IMG/VR virus record: IMGVR_UViG_3300020312_000093
Location: 1 to 37,960 of that record
Source of the DNA: a virus
Length of the DNA: 37,960 bases
Direction: 5' to 3' (one strand)
Position 1 is the first letter of the stretch. Each line of letters begins with the position of its first letter. Both the position numbers and the translations under genes were made by a program. The notes under the pieces are model-generated. The model was not told where the DNA came from. It saw only the letters and a list, made by a program, of their open reading frames with translations, and ran no database searches. Shown here one piece after another: positions 1 to 9,532 of the stretch.

Positions 1-2428
1 AACCATACGACACAGTAGAACCACCTTGATAAATTGCTCTGACTTTATATACATCTGGAACACCTAAAGAAATATCTTCGTGTTGGTATCCTAATCCATA
101 AATTGTTGGGTCAGCAGTATTAACATTTATTACTGTTGACCTCTTCATGGTCTTAGTTGCATGACCAGTAGATGATCTTACAACTGTATAAACAACTTTA
201 CAAATTACACCATTTGCTGGAACAGCACCACCACTAATTTCTAAAGCATCTGTACCAGCACCACTGAATGTTGTTGCACCTACTGGAATAGCTGCACCAG
301 TTGATTCGTTTGTTATTACATAATCTGTAACACTTTTCGCAGCAAATGTTTCTCCAGTGTCAGCACCAAGTGAAAGTTTACTACCTGCTACTGTAACCAG
401 TTCTTGTCGTCTTACTACTTCTCTAGTTGCACTAATTGTTTTAACACCTTTATGTGGTACTCCAGAGATTGCGACTGTTTGGTCTGGTTTATATAATTTT
501 GGTCTTGACCTAATGATAGTACCATCAAAGGCAGCTGTTAGGTCTGCTGTTAAGTCAGCAGAAGTATCTGATGCAACTGTATTAACAATTCCAGTTTCAC
601 CATGTGGGAATAAAATCTTATCTCCCTCTTCTAATTGATTTGTAAATTTGGATGCAGTACCAACCAATGCATCTAAATCACCAGACGCAATATATGCTGT
701 ACCAGTCAATGAAACATTGTCATCCAATACTAAGTCTGCACCAAAGGCAGCTGCACCACCTTGATTAGCAGCAGTTTGATGTATTCTTCTTACTCTATGA
801 ATGTTGTATGATCTTGGTTTTGTCCCACTAATTGTTGCAGTATTTGATGAATCGTCTTGTCTTGTTATTGTTTCATCTGCTTGGAACACACCAGTAACAT
901 TGGTAACATTTACTACTGCACCAGATTGACTGTAAACTGTTCCTATTGCATTACTTGACGAACCTTTAATCTTAGCACCAGCGGCAAAAGTAACTGAACC
1001 AGTGTTTGTAATCTTAGTAAACATCTGTATATCGAACAGATATACTCTATAGTTCGTACCATCGTTATCTACTGCACGAACCCTAGCAGTACCTATTGCA
1101 CTACCACCACCATTACCAGAACCAGATGAACCCAATGCAGTATCATATAATAAAACTGTATTATATGGGTTAATGGTTCCTTCATCACCAAAGTCTGGTG
1201 AACCATACATGTTTTCTACTTTAATGAAGTTACCAATTCTAAATGGTGATTCAACACCAGTATGTGATTTAGTATCTCTTGCCTTATCGAATGTAACAAA
1301 ACTTTGTGATGATTTGTTTACTCGATACCCTTTAACATATGCTGTACCAGCAGATATGTTTGCAATAAACTTACTATGGTCTCCTTTAGGTGTATCTGTT
1401 GATTTGTAGATACCATTGTTCGTTTCGTTATTAAAGTGTTCTCTAAATGAAACTGAGAAAGGTTTTAGTGAATAGTCTCCACTCTCATCATATGTTCTTT
1501 GTGCAAGAGAGTCTTGTAATCTTGCATATTCTGTTATTTCTGTCTTTCTTGTTACAATACCTTTTTCAACTCTCATCAATTCGATGAAGTTAGTTGAGTC
1601 TGTTGCAGTTATAGATTTCTTTGCAAGAGTTAATGTTATTTGAAGTCTGTTTGCGCCTGGAGCATTTTCATTTGTCGATCCAGCTGCATTATCTAACAAA
1701 CTTGTATCTAATGTAGAATCTATTAAAGTTTCTGCAACATCTAATCCAATCTTGTAGGATGGTGTATTAGAATATTTTTCTAGAATTAATGTTTGTTTAG
1801 GTACTCGAACAAAATGTCCTCTAGTGTATACAATACCTTCTGCAATACTTACTGCACTACCTTGTACAGAACCCACATCTGATAAACCAGTTTGTGAGAA
1901 TACTTTAAATTCATTATTGTCGGATGCAGAAGTGTATGCACCAGTGGATGCATTTGCAGTTACACGAGATATCTCTTCTCCATCTTGGAATTCATCATAG
2001 AATGTAGAACCAGAGTTTCCAGTTCTAAGATATTTTACGAATAGTGTTAGTGGGTCAGAAGTTGTTTTGGCAGCTGTTTCTACGACCTTTGCAACTACTC
2101 CTGTAGTTTCACCTTGATATATTTTACTATTTGCATCTGCACGAAAGGATTCGGTAGATGTAGTTCCACTTCCATTTGGATTAGTATCTTCAACCTTTAC
2201 TGCAAAATACTTATCGTCATAAGTGCATCTTGCACCCATAACGATTGCACCTTCTTTAAATACATGGTTACCAAATCTTTCGATTTGAGCCTGCAATATC
2301 GATTGTAATTGTGTTAGTTCCCTTGCCTGTATGGCAACTGATGGTTTAAACAGAACTCTATGAAAATTCTTAGAGTCTGAGTAATCATCATAATAGGGAC
2401 TAACATTAAGGTCTGTCTTTTGAGCCAC
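1..2428 (-). CDS. DUF4815-type virion structural protein, 3' end cut off
   Basis: About 809 codons are visible and the reading frame runs off the left edge. The start is GTG at 2428, giving MAQKTDLNVSPYYDDYSDSK, the typical N-terminus of the DUF4815 structural proteins of marine T4-like phages; it is followed by the family's ARELTQLQSILQ and QIERFGNHVFKEG segments. An AGGA ribosome site formed by the end of the gp8 gene lies about 10 nt upstream. Later parts contain the family-typical VRAVDNDGTNYRVYLFDIQM and a beta-rich, Gly/Thr-rich body with a GVFQADETI segment like those in gp53 and gp7. The gene follows gp8, where T4 has gp9 to gp11, so a baseplate or fibre-attachment role is likely, but this is inferred from position only. 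Confidence 0.85.
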   Translation of the reverse strand, partial: MAQKTDLNVSPYYDDYSDSKNFHRVLFKPSVAIQARELTQLQSILQAQIERFGNHVFKEGAIVMGARCTYDDKYFAVKVEDTNPNGSGTTSTESFRADANSKIYQGETTGVVAKVVETAAKTTSDPLTLFVKYLRTGNSGSTFYDEFQDGEEISRVTANASTGAYTSASDNNEFKVFSQTGLSDVGSVQGSAVSIAEGIVYTRGHFVRVPKQTLILEKYSNTPSYKIGLDVAETLIDSTLDTSLLDNAAGSTNENAPGANRLQITLTLAKKSITATDSTNFIELMRVEKGIVTRKTEITEYARLQDSLAQRTYDESGDYSLKPFSVSFREHFNNETNNGIYKSTDTPKGDHSKFIANISAGTAYVKGYRVNKSSQSFVTFDKARDTKSHTGVESPFRIGNFIKVENMYGSPDFGDEGTINPYNTVLLYDTALGSSGSGNGGGSAIGTARVRAVDNDGTNYRVYLFDIQMFTKITNTGSVTFAAGAKIKGSSSNAIGTVYSQSGAVVNVTNVTGVFQADETITRQDDSSNTATISGTKPRSYNIHRVRRIHQTAANQGGAAAFGADLVLDDNVSLTGTAYIASGDLDALVGTASKFTNQLEEGDKILFPHGETGIVNTVASDTSADLTADLTAAFDGTIIRSRPKLYKPDQTVAISGVPHKGVKTISATREVVRRQELVTVAGSKLSLGADTGETFAAKSVTDYVITNESTGAAIPVGATTFSGAGTDALEISGGAVPANGVICKVVYTVVRSSTGHATKTMKRSTVINVNTADPTIYGLGYQHEDISLGVPDVYKVRAIYQGGSTVSYG

Positions 2429-2439
2429 TGTTAGTTATC

Positions 2440-3864
2440 CTACATTTCTATAATTAATTTGATGTCCTCAATCTGGTCAGCAGCCCTTGCTACTGCACCA
2501 CGATTTTCTATGTATACAATGTCCCCAGAGTTTCTTTGAACTTCTGGTCTTGTTGAATCTACACTAGAGATTGTTCCAAGATTGTCCCCAGCAGAACTAT
2601 AAACAGTATCACTTGCACTAAAGTCATTGTATAGGTCTGTTGAACCAGTAGATGGTAAATAAGATACAATCCTATTTGTTGAGTCTACTGAAACTACGAT
2701 ACCCGCTGCACTACCAGCTGCAAGAGTAGATGCATTTCTAATCTTGTCATCAACTGATGGCATAGTAGCACCAGATGCCATTGTAAAGGCATTAGTTGCA
2801 CTTAATGTACTTGCACTTGATAAAGTAGTTGTTCCTAAATTGGTTGGGTTTACAATAAGACCTATTTGTCTGAAATCGTTATCAGTTGGGAAGTCTCCAC
2901 TTCCTTCTGCATACTCAAGTCTTGAGTTAACGATAACATAGTTTCCACCTAGTTCTTCAACTGGGTCTGCACCATGTCCATTCTTAGGACTTACTATAAC
3001 ATCAAAGGTTGCACCATTTCCAGAACCAGCAGCTGCAACAAAAGTTGCATTGTTTATACTTGCTACTGAATATCCAGAACCTACTGCATTAATTGTTGCC
3101 GCTGATACTGCACCAGATGATACTGTTATACTTGCAGTTCCAGAAGAACCATCCCCTGCGATTGCAACTGTATAAGTTCCATTCGTATATCCAGAACCAC
3201 CAGCAGTTACTCTGATATGTTCTATAGTTCCATCGACTGCACCATTTTCTACATCCCATTGTGCTGAACCATCATCAGAAGCTGCAGTATTCAATGCACC
3301 AGCATCACCTTCTACAGCAGCCTTTGCACCAAGTGTTTTAACTGGTATAAAGTCTGATGTTACGAATTTGATAACTTCTGATGCAGATAAAGAATACATA
3401 AATTTCCATTTGTATCCATCTGATTCGGTTGGTATTGCAACAGTAGTGTGGTCTGGTTTAGCAGTAGAGTTTGCCCCACTGTTATTTGAGATACATTTGT
3501 AGACATTATAGTCATCTGTCATTACATAGAATGTAGATGCCCATAGTGTAGATGCACCACTTGTTGCTGTATTAGAAGATGAGTAATTGTGTCTATACTC
3601 ATCGTATGCTGTTCCACTTGTCCAATCTCGTCTTACAATGGCATGACTTACATCTGTGGAAGCTACTTTCTTAAGTGCTACCATATTTGCATATGCGTCA
3701 AACTCATCATTTAAAGAGTCTACTGGAGTCGGCGGGTTTGAATCGTCTGACCATGCAGATGGTCTACCAATAAACATATACATGTCATTTCCAGACTCCG
3801 AAGCAACTTCACGAAATTGCTTTGCATTGTGCAAACGAAATTTTTCGGTAATAATCGCTGCCAT
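2440..3864 (-). CDS. 8: Baseplate wedge subunit gp8
   Basis: 474 aa against 334 in T4. The gp8 signatures are present: HAIVRRDW near residue 75 (T4 AVIPRRDW), FRQIGLIVNPTNLG near 331 (T4 FRQISIITNPL), and the C-terminal SGDIVYIENRGAVARAADQI (T4 SGEMIYMENRPPIIMAMDQ). gp8 is a dimeric wedge protein between gp7, gp10 and gp6. The extra length is two insertions: residues about 210-295, with Gly-Ser-rich GSGYTNGTYTV-type repeats as in phage fibre beta-rolls, and about 345-440, carrying a module shared with gp53 and the gp7-position protein. The start is ATG behind GAGGAAGG, 50 nt downstream of a TATAAATA late promoter. DUF4815 follows 11 nt later. Confidence 0.9.
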   Translation of the reverse strand: MAAIITEKFRLHNAKQFREVASESGNDMYMFIGRPSAWSDDSNPPTPVDSLNDEFDAYANMVALKKVASTDVSHAIVRRDWTSGTAYDEYRHNYSSSNTATSGASTLWASTFYVMTDDYNVYKCISNNSGANSTAKPDHTTVAIPTESDGYKWKFMYSLSASEVIKFVTSDFIPVKTLGAKAAVEGDAGALNTAASDDGSAQWDVENGAVDGTIEHIRVTAGGSGYTNGTYTVAIAGDGSSGTASITVSSGAVSAATINAVGSGYSVASINNATFVAAAGSGNGATFDVIVSPKNGHGADPVEELGGNYVIVNSRLEYAEGSGDFPTDNDFRQIGLIVNPTNLGTTTLSSASTLSATNAFTMASGATMPSVDDKIRNASTLAAGSAAGIVVSVDSTNRIVSYLPSTGSTDLYNDFSASDTVYSSAGDNLGTISSVDSTRPEVQRNSGDIVYIENRGAVARAADQIEDIKLIIEM

Positions 3865-3913
3865 TTGTTTTTCCTTCCTCTATTTTTAAAATAAAAATTT
3901 AATTAATATAAGG

Positions 3914-3921
3914 TATTTATA
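3914..3921 (-). promoter_or_regulatory. Late promoter TATAAATA for gp8 and downstream genes
   Basis: Exact T4-type late box TATAAATA on the minus strand in the AT-rich 63-nt gap between the gp7-position gene and gp8. It leaves a leader of about 44 nt that contains the gp8 ribosome site. T4 late boxes are read by a gp55/gp33-modified polymerase; gp33 is encoded in this window. Confidence 0.75.
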
Positions 3922-3927
3922 TAACTT

Positions 3928-6900
3928 TTAAGCACCAGATTGAACTGATGCAGAAAAAGTTAGACTTGTTCTCATACCATCATTAATTTCTAATTCTGAT
4001 ATAGGTATATTTCCATATAAGGTACTTATATCACTAATTTTAACACCCTCGTAAGGTGCTTCGACTAAGAGTTTACCAGTTTCATTTTCCATAAGGATAT
4101 CATCACCCTTATCCCAATTATTGCCTTCTGTTGGAGTTGTTCCAACTGCATTACCAGACTCTTGTCTAAGTCTTTCTTCAAATTCAAGGGTTGAAGAGAA
4201 CCCCATTTTAGATATATCACCCAGTGTTGGCCCAACTGCTATTGTAGGAGTTGGTATTATACTAGATGCCATCTCTTGTACTAAGACACTATCATCCTCG
4301 AATATTATTCTTCCATGATCTTCATGTCTTAGGTACATACTTCCAAAGTTTGGTGTTCTTTCAGTTACTAATTTAACTGCAACTTCTATATCTGTTGCAT
4401 CTTCTATTTGTATCTTACCACCATCCTCTAGTAATAATTCTTCTGTTGGGTCTACTACCCAACCATTGTTGTAATATTGTTTTCCATCTGTAGTAACACT
4501 TGCATTGTATTCTTCCCATTTAGGTTCTAACATTAGATGTCCATGATCTGGTTCTGCAACTAATCTAGAACCATCTTCTGCAAGTAGTTGTTCGTGGTCT
4601 GAAATCCTAACTGAGTTATATCGTTTTGAATCAGATGGAACTTTATGTTCTGTTCTTCCTGTTGCAAGGTTATTCAATATTGAATCTCTACTTGCACTTT
4701 GTATTGTATCACCCCAATCTAAACCACCAGTTATGTTTAGGGTTGTTGCTGTATTAGATGCAGACTTGTCTTGTCTTGTTCCTTGTTGGTTTGCATCTTC
4801 CTTTGCAGAAGGAACTGGGTTTAGTGTTCTACCAGATTTAGTATTTGCACTTGCAAAGGTTTGAGTTACAATAATATTCTTAGTTCTATTCTTCATTACA
4901 GTGTCATAGAACTCGTTAGGTTCTGATGCATCAAGAACCTTACCTCTACCTATAAATCCATTTAGATAATCTGCATGTGCATAAGGTTCTGCACCACCTT
5001 GTGTTGCTGTCTTACCACTTACTGATGTAACTGGTTCTGTTTGTATTTGTTCTACTGGTTCTGACTCGAATGCATAATGTATCTCTGCTTTAGTCGCAGT
5101 AAAGTATGTTGTAGATAATGCAAGATTCTTAATTGCTTCTGTTGTAAAGTCTTCTCCATTATGGTTTGAATCCCATTTTAATGCACCACTATAAAGTACA
5201 AAGAATTTGTTCTCTGTATCGTGTTCCATAACACGAGCTTTTACTCCAGATGTTGCACCTACAACTTCTGTACCTATTGGTAAAGTGTTATCTAATGTGG
5301 TATAATACATTCTATGATGTGTATAGTGTGGAAGAATATCAAGTTCTTTAATGACTTCGTGTCCACCTGCTTTTACATTTGCACGAATTATTCTATCGTA
5401 CAATCCAACATCTGATTCAACAATGTCTTCTCCAGCAATAAATGCTTGTCCAGAACCTTGATCTTTTTTAACATTTTGTTGTACTACTGAAGCAACCTCT
5501 GCTTTCTTTCCAGATGACTCACCAATAATACCCCAAGGCAAGTGTAATGCATTTTCAGATGTTTGGTTAGTCTGCCATGCTTCTTTACTTGGTACTGGTA
5601 GGTTCCACCCAGAGAAGTGATTATTATCTTCGTCAAAGTTTGAACTTACATTAACTGGGTCTTCGAGTAAGTATTGTTTTATTGCTGTGTTGTCTGGTAT
5701 TAAATTTTCTACAATTATAAATGTTGGGTCTGCAACTAAGTCTCCTTCCGAATCTCTTTCTCTATCTACAACCTTCATCCTCAATGTACTTAAATCACCA
5801 CTTGCAGTTTTAAATTGATTCTGGTATACTATTTCACCAATTGTAAAATCTCTTGCACCAGCAGGACTCATTGAATCTAATTCTAATGTTAATTTCATTC
5901 TATCATTAACTAAGAATCTTTCTGATGTCATTACACCTTCATCATTTTCTAGTAGGATATTATCACCCTCTCCATAGAATGTGTCTACAGTTGTACCTGT
6001 CTCTGTTCCATCTTCCAGTATAATTTTAACTGGGTCAATCTTAGAACCAATGTATAGAATAGGTACGAATGACCTTGTAGTTCTTGTTCCATCAAAGTTT
6101 GCATTATAGATGTCTGCACGAGAATCTATATCTGAACTAATTGCAACTTCTCCAAAGAAGATTGTACCTGCTGGGTTTAATAACTGTTTGACAATGGAAC
6201 GATATTTGTTTATACTCTCACCAACCTTAATAACATATGAGAAGTCTTGGTAGTAATAAGAGTCATGAATTCTTTGTGATGTTACAGATGGGAATCCTTT
6301 ATCGTCTGTATAGTTTCCATCTATTTTTGCAACTACTGGATTTGTTGCACGAGATGTAGCAACATTTGTTCTTACTATATCGAATGTTTTTGAATCTGAT
6401 GCAGTTACAGTTTCACCTTCTTTGAATACACCACTTATACTTGATATGTAAAGTAACTTTCTATCTCCATCAAAATCTTTTATTGTTCCTGTTGCACCAG
6501 ATATTCCACCAGTTATAGTTGTGTCTGCAATTAATGGAGCACTTATATTTTCTATGACCATTCTTTGAGGCCATGATGGAAGACCACCAGACTTGTCAAA
6601 GTGGTTACCTTCTGTTATAATTCTTAGTTTACCTGCTGTACCAATGTCTTTACCAAAACAACTTAAGTGTACTCCAATACCAGTTGTTAAATCTGTATCT
6701 TTAACTGATGCAGTAATATTACTTCCAACTCCCCTTGATACTTTTATGGTGTCATCAACTGATGGTATTGTTGTAACTGTTGAAGTACGATCTTTTGCAA
6801 TTACTAATTTTTTAATTTCAGCATCGTGTTCTACAATAGTTCCCCAAGTAGTTGAACCACTACTGTCTACTAGAGTGTCTCCTACCCTAAAATCGTTATT

Positions 6901-8970
6901 TTTTCCTAGACCAGAAAGTGGTGCATAATCTTTATAGAATATATGACCACCAGCAAACACTTTAGGTAATGAAGTATAACCATATCCTTTATCAAGAACA
7001 TTAACTCTTGCAACCGATCCTGTTGGAGACGGCCCAGATTGGTCATAAATTAAATTACCTTCTCCAGTTCCCTCTTCCAGAACTAAATGTGTTTCTTCTG
7101 GTTGTGCAAAAATAAGAATGTTTGTTCCAGCATTACCAACATAATTGGCATGTGTATTGTCTGCATAGTCTCCAGTAAATGTTACTGAACTACCAGTAAG
7201 TGTAAGATTAGCATCACCTTTTACATGTTCGTATACAGTAAATGAAATAGCACCACCTTGAGATGCAATGGTTTGACTTTCATTTGATCTTTTAACCAGA
7301 ACCATAACTTTCTCTGGGTCATAAACCATCATAGAGTTATGAGCATCTCTACCAGTAAATGTTACTTGTCCACTAGTTGCAATATATTCAAATGAACCAA
7401 ATGTGGTTCCAGATTCCAACATAATGTTTCCAGATGTTGAACTAATTTGTCCTAATGCAAGACTACCACCAGAGTCCCTATCATCAAAGACAACATAATC
7501 TCCACTAGAATATCCAGTACCTTTGTTTGCACTGTCTACAAATATTTCTTCTATACCACCAGATGTAATCTCTCCAACCATTGCTGTTGCAGCTTGTCCA
7601 ACACCTTGTTCTGATTGTGGAAGATTAATTGGTACTTGATCGGATACCACATACAAAGAACCTTTAGAGTATTCTTCTGAATACATTGAACCTTGTGATA
7701 CTGATTCTGTACTTGTTGTATTAACTGTTTCTCTAACCATCTTAGGTAAAGAACCATGTACTTCATTTAGATCAGTAATACCTGTGGTTGCTTCTTCTAA
7801 AACTAAACTACTTCCTGTCAGTCCTAGATATTTTGGAACCTGTGTTGTTTGTAAGTCATCTTCTAATAAGAACCCTTCTGATACTTCTGATTCTGCACCA
7901 ACATTACCTGTCCCATCTTCCATTTGTATTACAACAGAACCCTCTGTATCAGATGCCCCACCAGCAATACCTCTGACAGTAGCATAGTGGAACTTTAAGG
8001 GGTTTTCTCTACTCTGGAGTTCTACAGTATCCCCTATGGATAAAGTCCCTAAGAATGGAGTTTCTACCCTTATAGCATATACATTATCACCTTCACCAGA
8101 TGTAACCCTTGTGGTCTTATCTACTTGAATATTGGTAATAATATCTTGGGCTGCATCTCTCTTGATTATTCTACCAAGAGGATAGTCCAATAGATTATAA
8201 GGTGAGTATAAGTGTAATAGTTCGGTTTCTACCCATCCAGATGTAGATGGTTGTACTACATTATCTTGTGGGTAAACAATTGAAATGTCTTCACCATATA
8301 ATATCCTAAAAAGGAATTGATATGATGCAAGACTACCTTTTGCATTGTATATCTCTGAGATATGTTTTGCAAGAATTCTTTTATCTGCAATGACTGAATC
8401 ATCAATCATTGGCATGAAGTCTTCTCTAAAGTATTGTAAGAAGTCTCCAGTGGTCTTATCTACATCTGCATATGAGAGTAGATTATTACCTGCCATTAAT
8501 GAGTTACCTGTAAAGGAACTTACCTTTGCAGTGTACCCACTATTCTGTCCTACGATTTCTTCATCTATTAAGAAATGGGATTCGGTAAACAACTCTATGT
8601 AGAGTTTATGATTACCATTTCCTAATACATCAATTCGTGCTGTTGCACCAGATGTAGAACCTACGACATATTCTCCTACTTGCCAACTACCTTGTTGAGT
8701 TATATCAGTAGCAGAATTTCTTTCTAATAGAAACTTAGTAGTAACAACTGGAGAAGGTGCATAGGTTGCTGTCTCTTGGACAAGACTCCCATCACCATCT
8801 TCCAGTGCTACTGTTTCTAATTCAGTTCCTTCCTTGTATACTAATATTCCTTTTTCAAGAAAGTCAAAGTATGCTTCAAGGAAGGTCTGAAAACCCTGCC
8901 CTTCTTCGGACATATAATTAGGCAACAACTCTGAGAGTTGGTCTTTAATTCTGTCATGAAGAATAGGCAT
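3928..8970 (-). CDS. Giant baseplate protein in the gp7 position
   Basis: 1680 aa (T4 gp7 has 1032). The order gp25, gp6, small gene, this gene, gp8 matches T4 25, 6, 7, 8, so a gp7-like wedge role is the best inference; I see no clear gp7 sequence motif. The N-terminus (residues 1-45) has DRIKDQLSELLPNYM and FQTFLEAYFDFLEKG, a pattern I associate with large structural proteins of marine T4-like phages. The body carries many short acidic-hydrophobic motifs, such as ALEDGDGSLVQE, LLLEDGGKIQIED, IIFEDDSVLVQE and NILLEND, and several copies of a GExVxGxTSGAxA module also present in gp53. It could also be a fibre or tail-extension protein. Confidence 0.65.
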   Translation of the reverse strand: MPILHDRIKDQLSELLPNYMSEEGQGFQTFLEAYFDFLEKGILVYKEGTELETVALEDGDGSLVQETATYAPSPVVTTKFLLERNSATDITQQGSWQVGEYVVGSTSGATARIDVLGNGNHKLYIELFTESHFLIDEEIVGQNSGYTAKVSSFTGNSLMAGNNLLSYADVDKTTGDFLQYFREDFMPMIDDSVIADKRILAKHISEIYNAKGSLASYQFLFRILYGEDISIVYPQDNVVQPSTSGWVETELLHLYSPYNLLDYPLGRIIKRDAAQDIITNIQVDKTTRVTSGEGDNVYAIRVETPFLGTLSIGDTVELQSRENPLKFHYATVRGIAGGASDTEGSVVIQMEDGTGNVGAESEVSEGFLLEDDLQTTQVPKYLGLTGSSLVLEEATTGITDLNEVHGSLPKMVRETVNTTSTESVSQGSMYSEEYSKGSLYVVSDQVPINLPQSEQGVGQAATAMVGEITSGGIEEIFVDSANKGTGYSSGDYVVFDDRDSGGSLALGQISSTSGNIMLESGTTFGSFEYIATSGQVTFTGRDAHNSMMVYDPEKVMVLVKRSNESQTIASQGGAISFTVYEHVKGDANLTLTGSSVTFTGDYADNTHANYVGNAGTNILIFAQPEETHLVLEEGTGEGNLIYDQSGPSPTGSVARVNVLDKGYGYTSLPKVFAGGHIFYKDYAPLSGLGKNNDFRVGDTLVDSSGSTTWGTIVEHDAEIKKLVIAKDRTSTVTTIPSVDDTIKVSRGVGSNITASVKDTDLTTGIGVHLSCFGKDIGTAGKLRIITEGNHFDKSGGLPSWPQRMVIENISAPLIADTTITGGISGATGTIKDFDGDRKLLYISSISGVFKEGETVTASDSKTFDIVRTNVATSRATNPVVAKIDGNYTDDKGFPSVTSQRIHDSYYYQDFSYVIKVGESINKYRSIVKQLLNPAGTIFFGEVAISSDIDSRADIYNANFDGTRTTRSFVPILYIGSKIDPVKIILEDGTETGTTVDTFYGEGDNILLENDEGVMTSERFLVNDRMKLTLELDSMSPAGARDFTIGEIVYQNQFKTASGDLSTLRMKVVDRERDSEGDLVADPTFIIVENLIPDNTAIKQYLLEDPVNVSSNFDEDNNHFSGWNLPVPSKEAWQTNQTSENALHLPWGIIGESSGKKAEVASVVQQNVKKDQGSGQAFIAGEDIVESDVGLYDRIIRANVKAGGHEVIKELDILPHYTHHRMYYTTLDNTLPIGTEVVGATSGVKARVMEHDTENKFFVLYSGALKWDSNHNGEDFTTEAIKNLALSTTYFTATKAEIHYAFESEPVEQIQTEPVTSVSGKTATQGGAEPYAHADYLNGFIGRGKVLDASEPNEFYDTVMKNRTKNIIVTQTFASANTKSGRTLNPVPSAKEDANQQGTRQDKSASNTATTLNITGGLDWGDTIQSASRDSILNNLATGRTEHKVPSDSKRYNSVRISDHEQLLAEDGSRLVAEPDHGHLMLEPKWEEYNASVTTDGKQYYNNGWVVDPTEELLLEDGGKIQIEDATDIEVAVKLVTERTPNFGSMYLRHEDHGRIIFEDDSVLVQEMASSIIPTPTIAVGPTLGDISKMGFSSTLEFEERLRQESGNAVGTTPTEGNNWDKGDDILMENETGKLLVEAPYEGVKISDISTLYGNIPISELEINDGMRTSLTFSASVQSGA

Positions 8971-8979
8971 GATAAGTTA

Positions 8980-9450
8980 TTAAGCTATTGCTCCACCTTG
9001 ATTAGATAGAACTACCCAACCATAGGTTGCACCAGTGTAAAGCATAATTACACAATCGCCTGGATCGGCAACAGTGATTTTTGTACCACCAGTGAAAGTT
9101 CCAGAAGGAGTAATCTCACAACCAGTACCACCACCATCTGCAACTACACAAATGAACTTGACCTGTCCAGTGCTTCCATTAGGAAGTGTAAGGACATCAG
9201 TACCAGAACCACTGATAGTTACATAGTGAGCAAATTTACCAGCAGTTGCTGTAGCAGCATTACTACTGAAAGTAATTGCTTCTGCACTTTGTGCGAAACC
9301 CAGATAATCTGGAAGATTCTGTAAAACATTACTCATAGATACTTTCTTGTTTACTGGAGTTCCAGATGGGTCGTCAATAACATGTAGCAAGTCTTCACCT
9401 GCTATACCTGTGCCCAAGTCTGTTAGGGCTGTTACTTTTTTATCCGCCAT
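8980..9450 (-). CDS. Small virion protein with KKVTALTDLG N-terminus
   Basis: 156 aa. The N-terminus (residues 3-40, KKVTALTDLGTGIAGEDLL then NKKVS) is of a type I recognise at the start of many marine phage structural and fibre proteins, where it probably attaches the protein to the virion. The rest is beta-rich with Gly, Thr and Val (TLPNGSTGQVKFICVV, VADPGDCVIMLYTG), suggesting a small beta-sandwich. It lies between gp6 and the gp7-position gene with its own GCGAGGAAA ribosome site. A decoration or baseplate accessory role is inferred; the exact function is unknown. Confidence 0.7.
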   Translation of the reverse strand: MADKKVTALTDLGTGIAGEDLLHVIDDPSGTPVNKKVSMSNVLQNLPDYLGFAQSAEAITFSSNAATATAGKFAHYVTISGSGTDVLTLPNGSTGQVKFICVVADGGGTGCEITPSGTFTGGTKITVADPGDCVIMLYTGATYGWVVLSNQGGAIA

Positions 9451-9484
9451 TTTAGTTTCCTCGCTAAATAAGCATTAATTTAAA

Positions 9485-9499
9485 CCCACACCATGTGGG
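9485..9499 (-). terminator. Hairpin CCCACA-TGG-TGTGGG after gp6
   Basis: A perfect 6-bp stem with a 3-nt loop, read on the minus strand after the gp6 stop and followed by TTTAAATT. A second small hairpin, CCATG/CATGG (9509-9524), precedes it. The T-run is weak, so this may be a partial terminator or an RNA-stability element rather than a full stop before the small virion protein gene. Confidence 0.45.
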
Positions 9500-9532
9500 A
9501 ATTCTACTCCATGCATATACATGGATCATAGT

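Noticed and set aside
7551-7766. 71-aa minus frame inside the gp7-position gene
   Set aside because: A Gln/Leu-rich shadow of the large gene in another frame without start signals.
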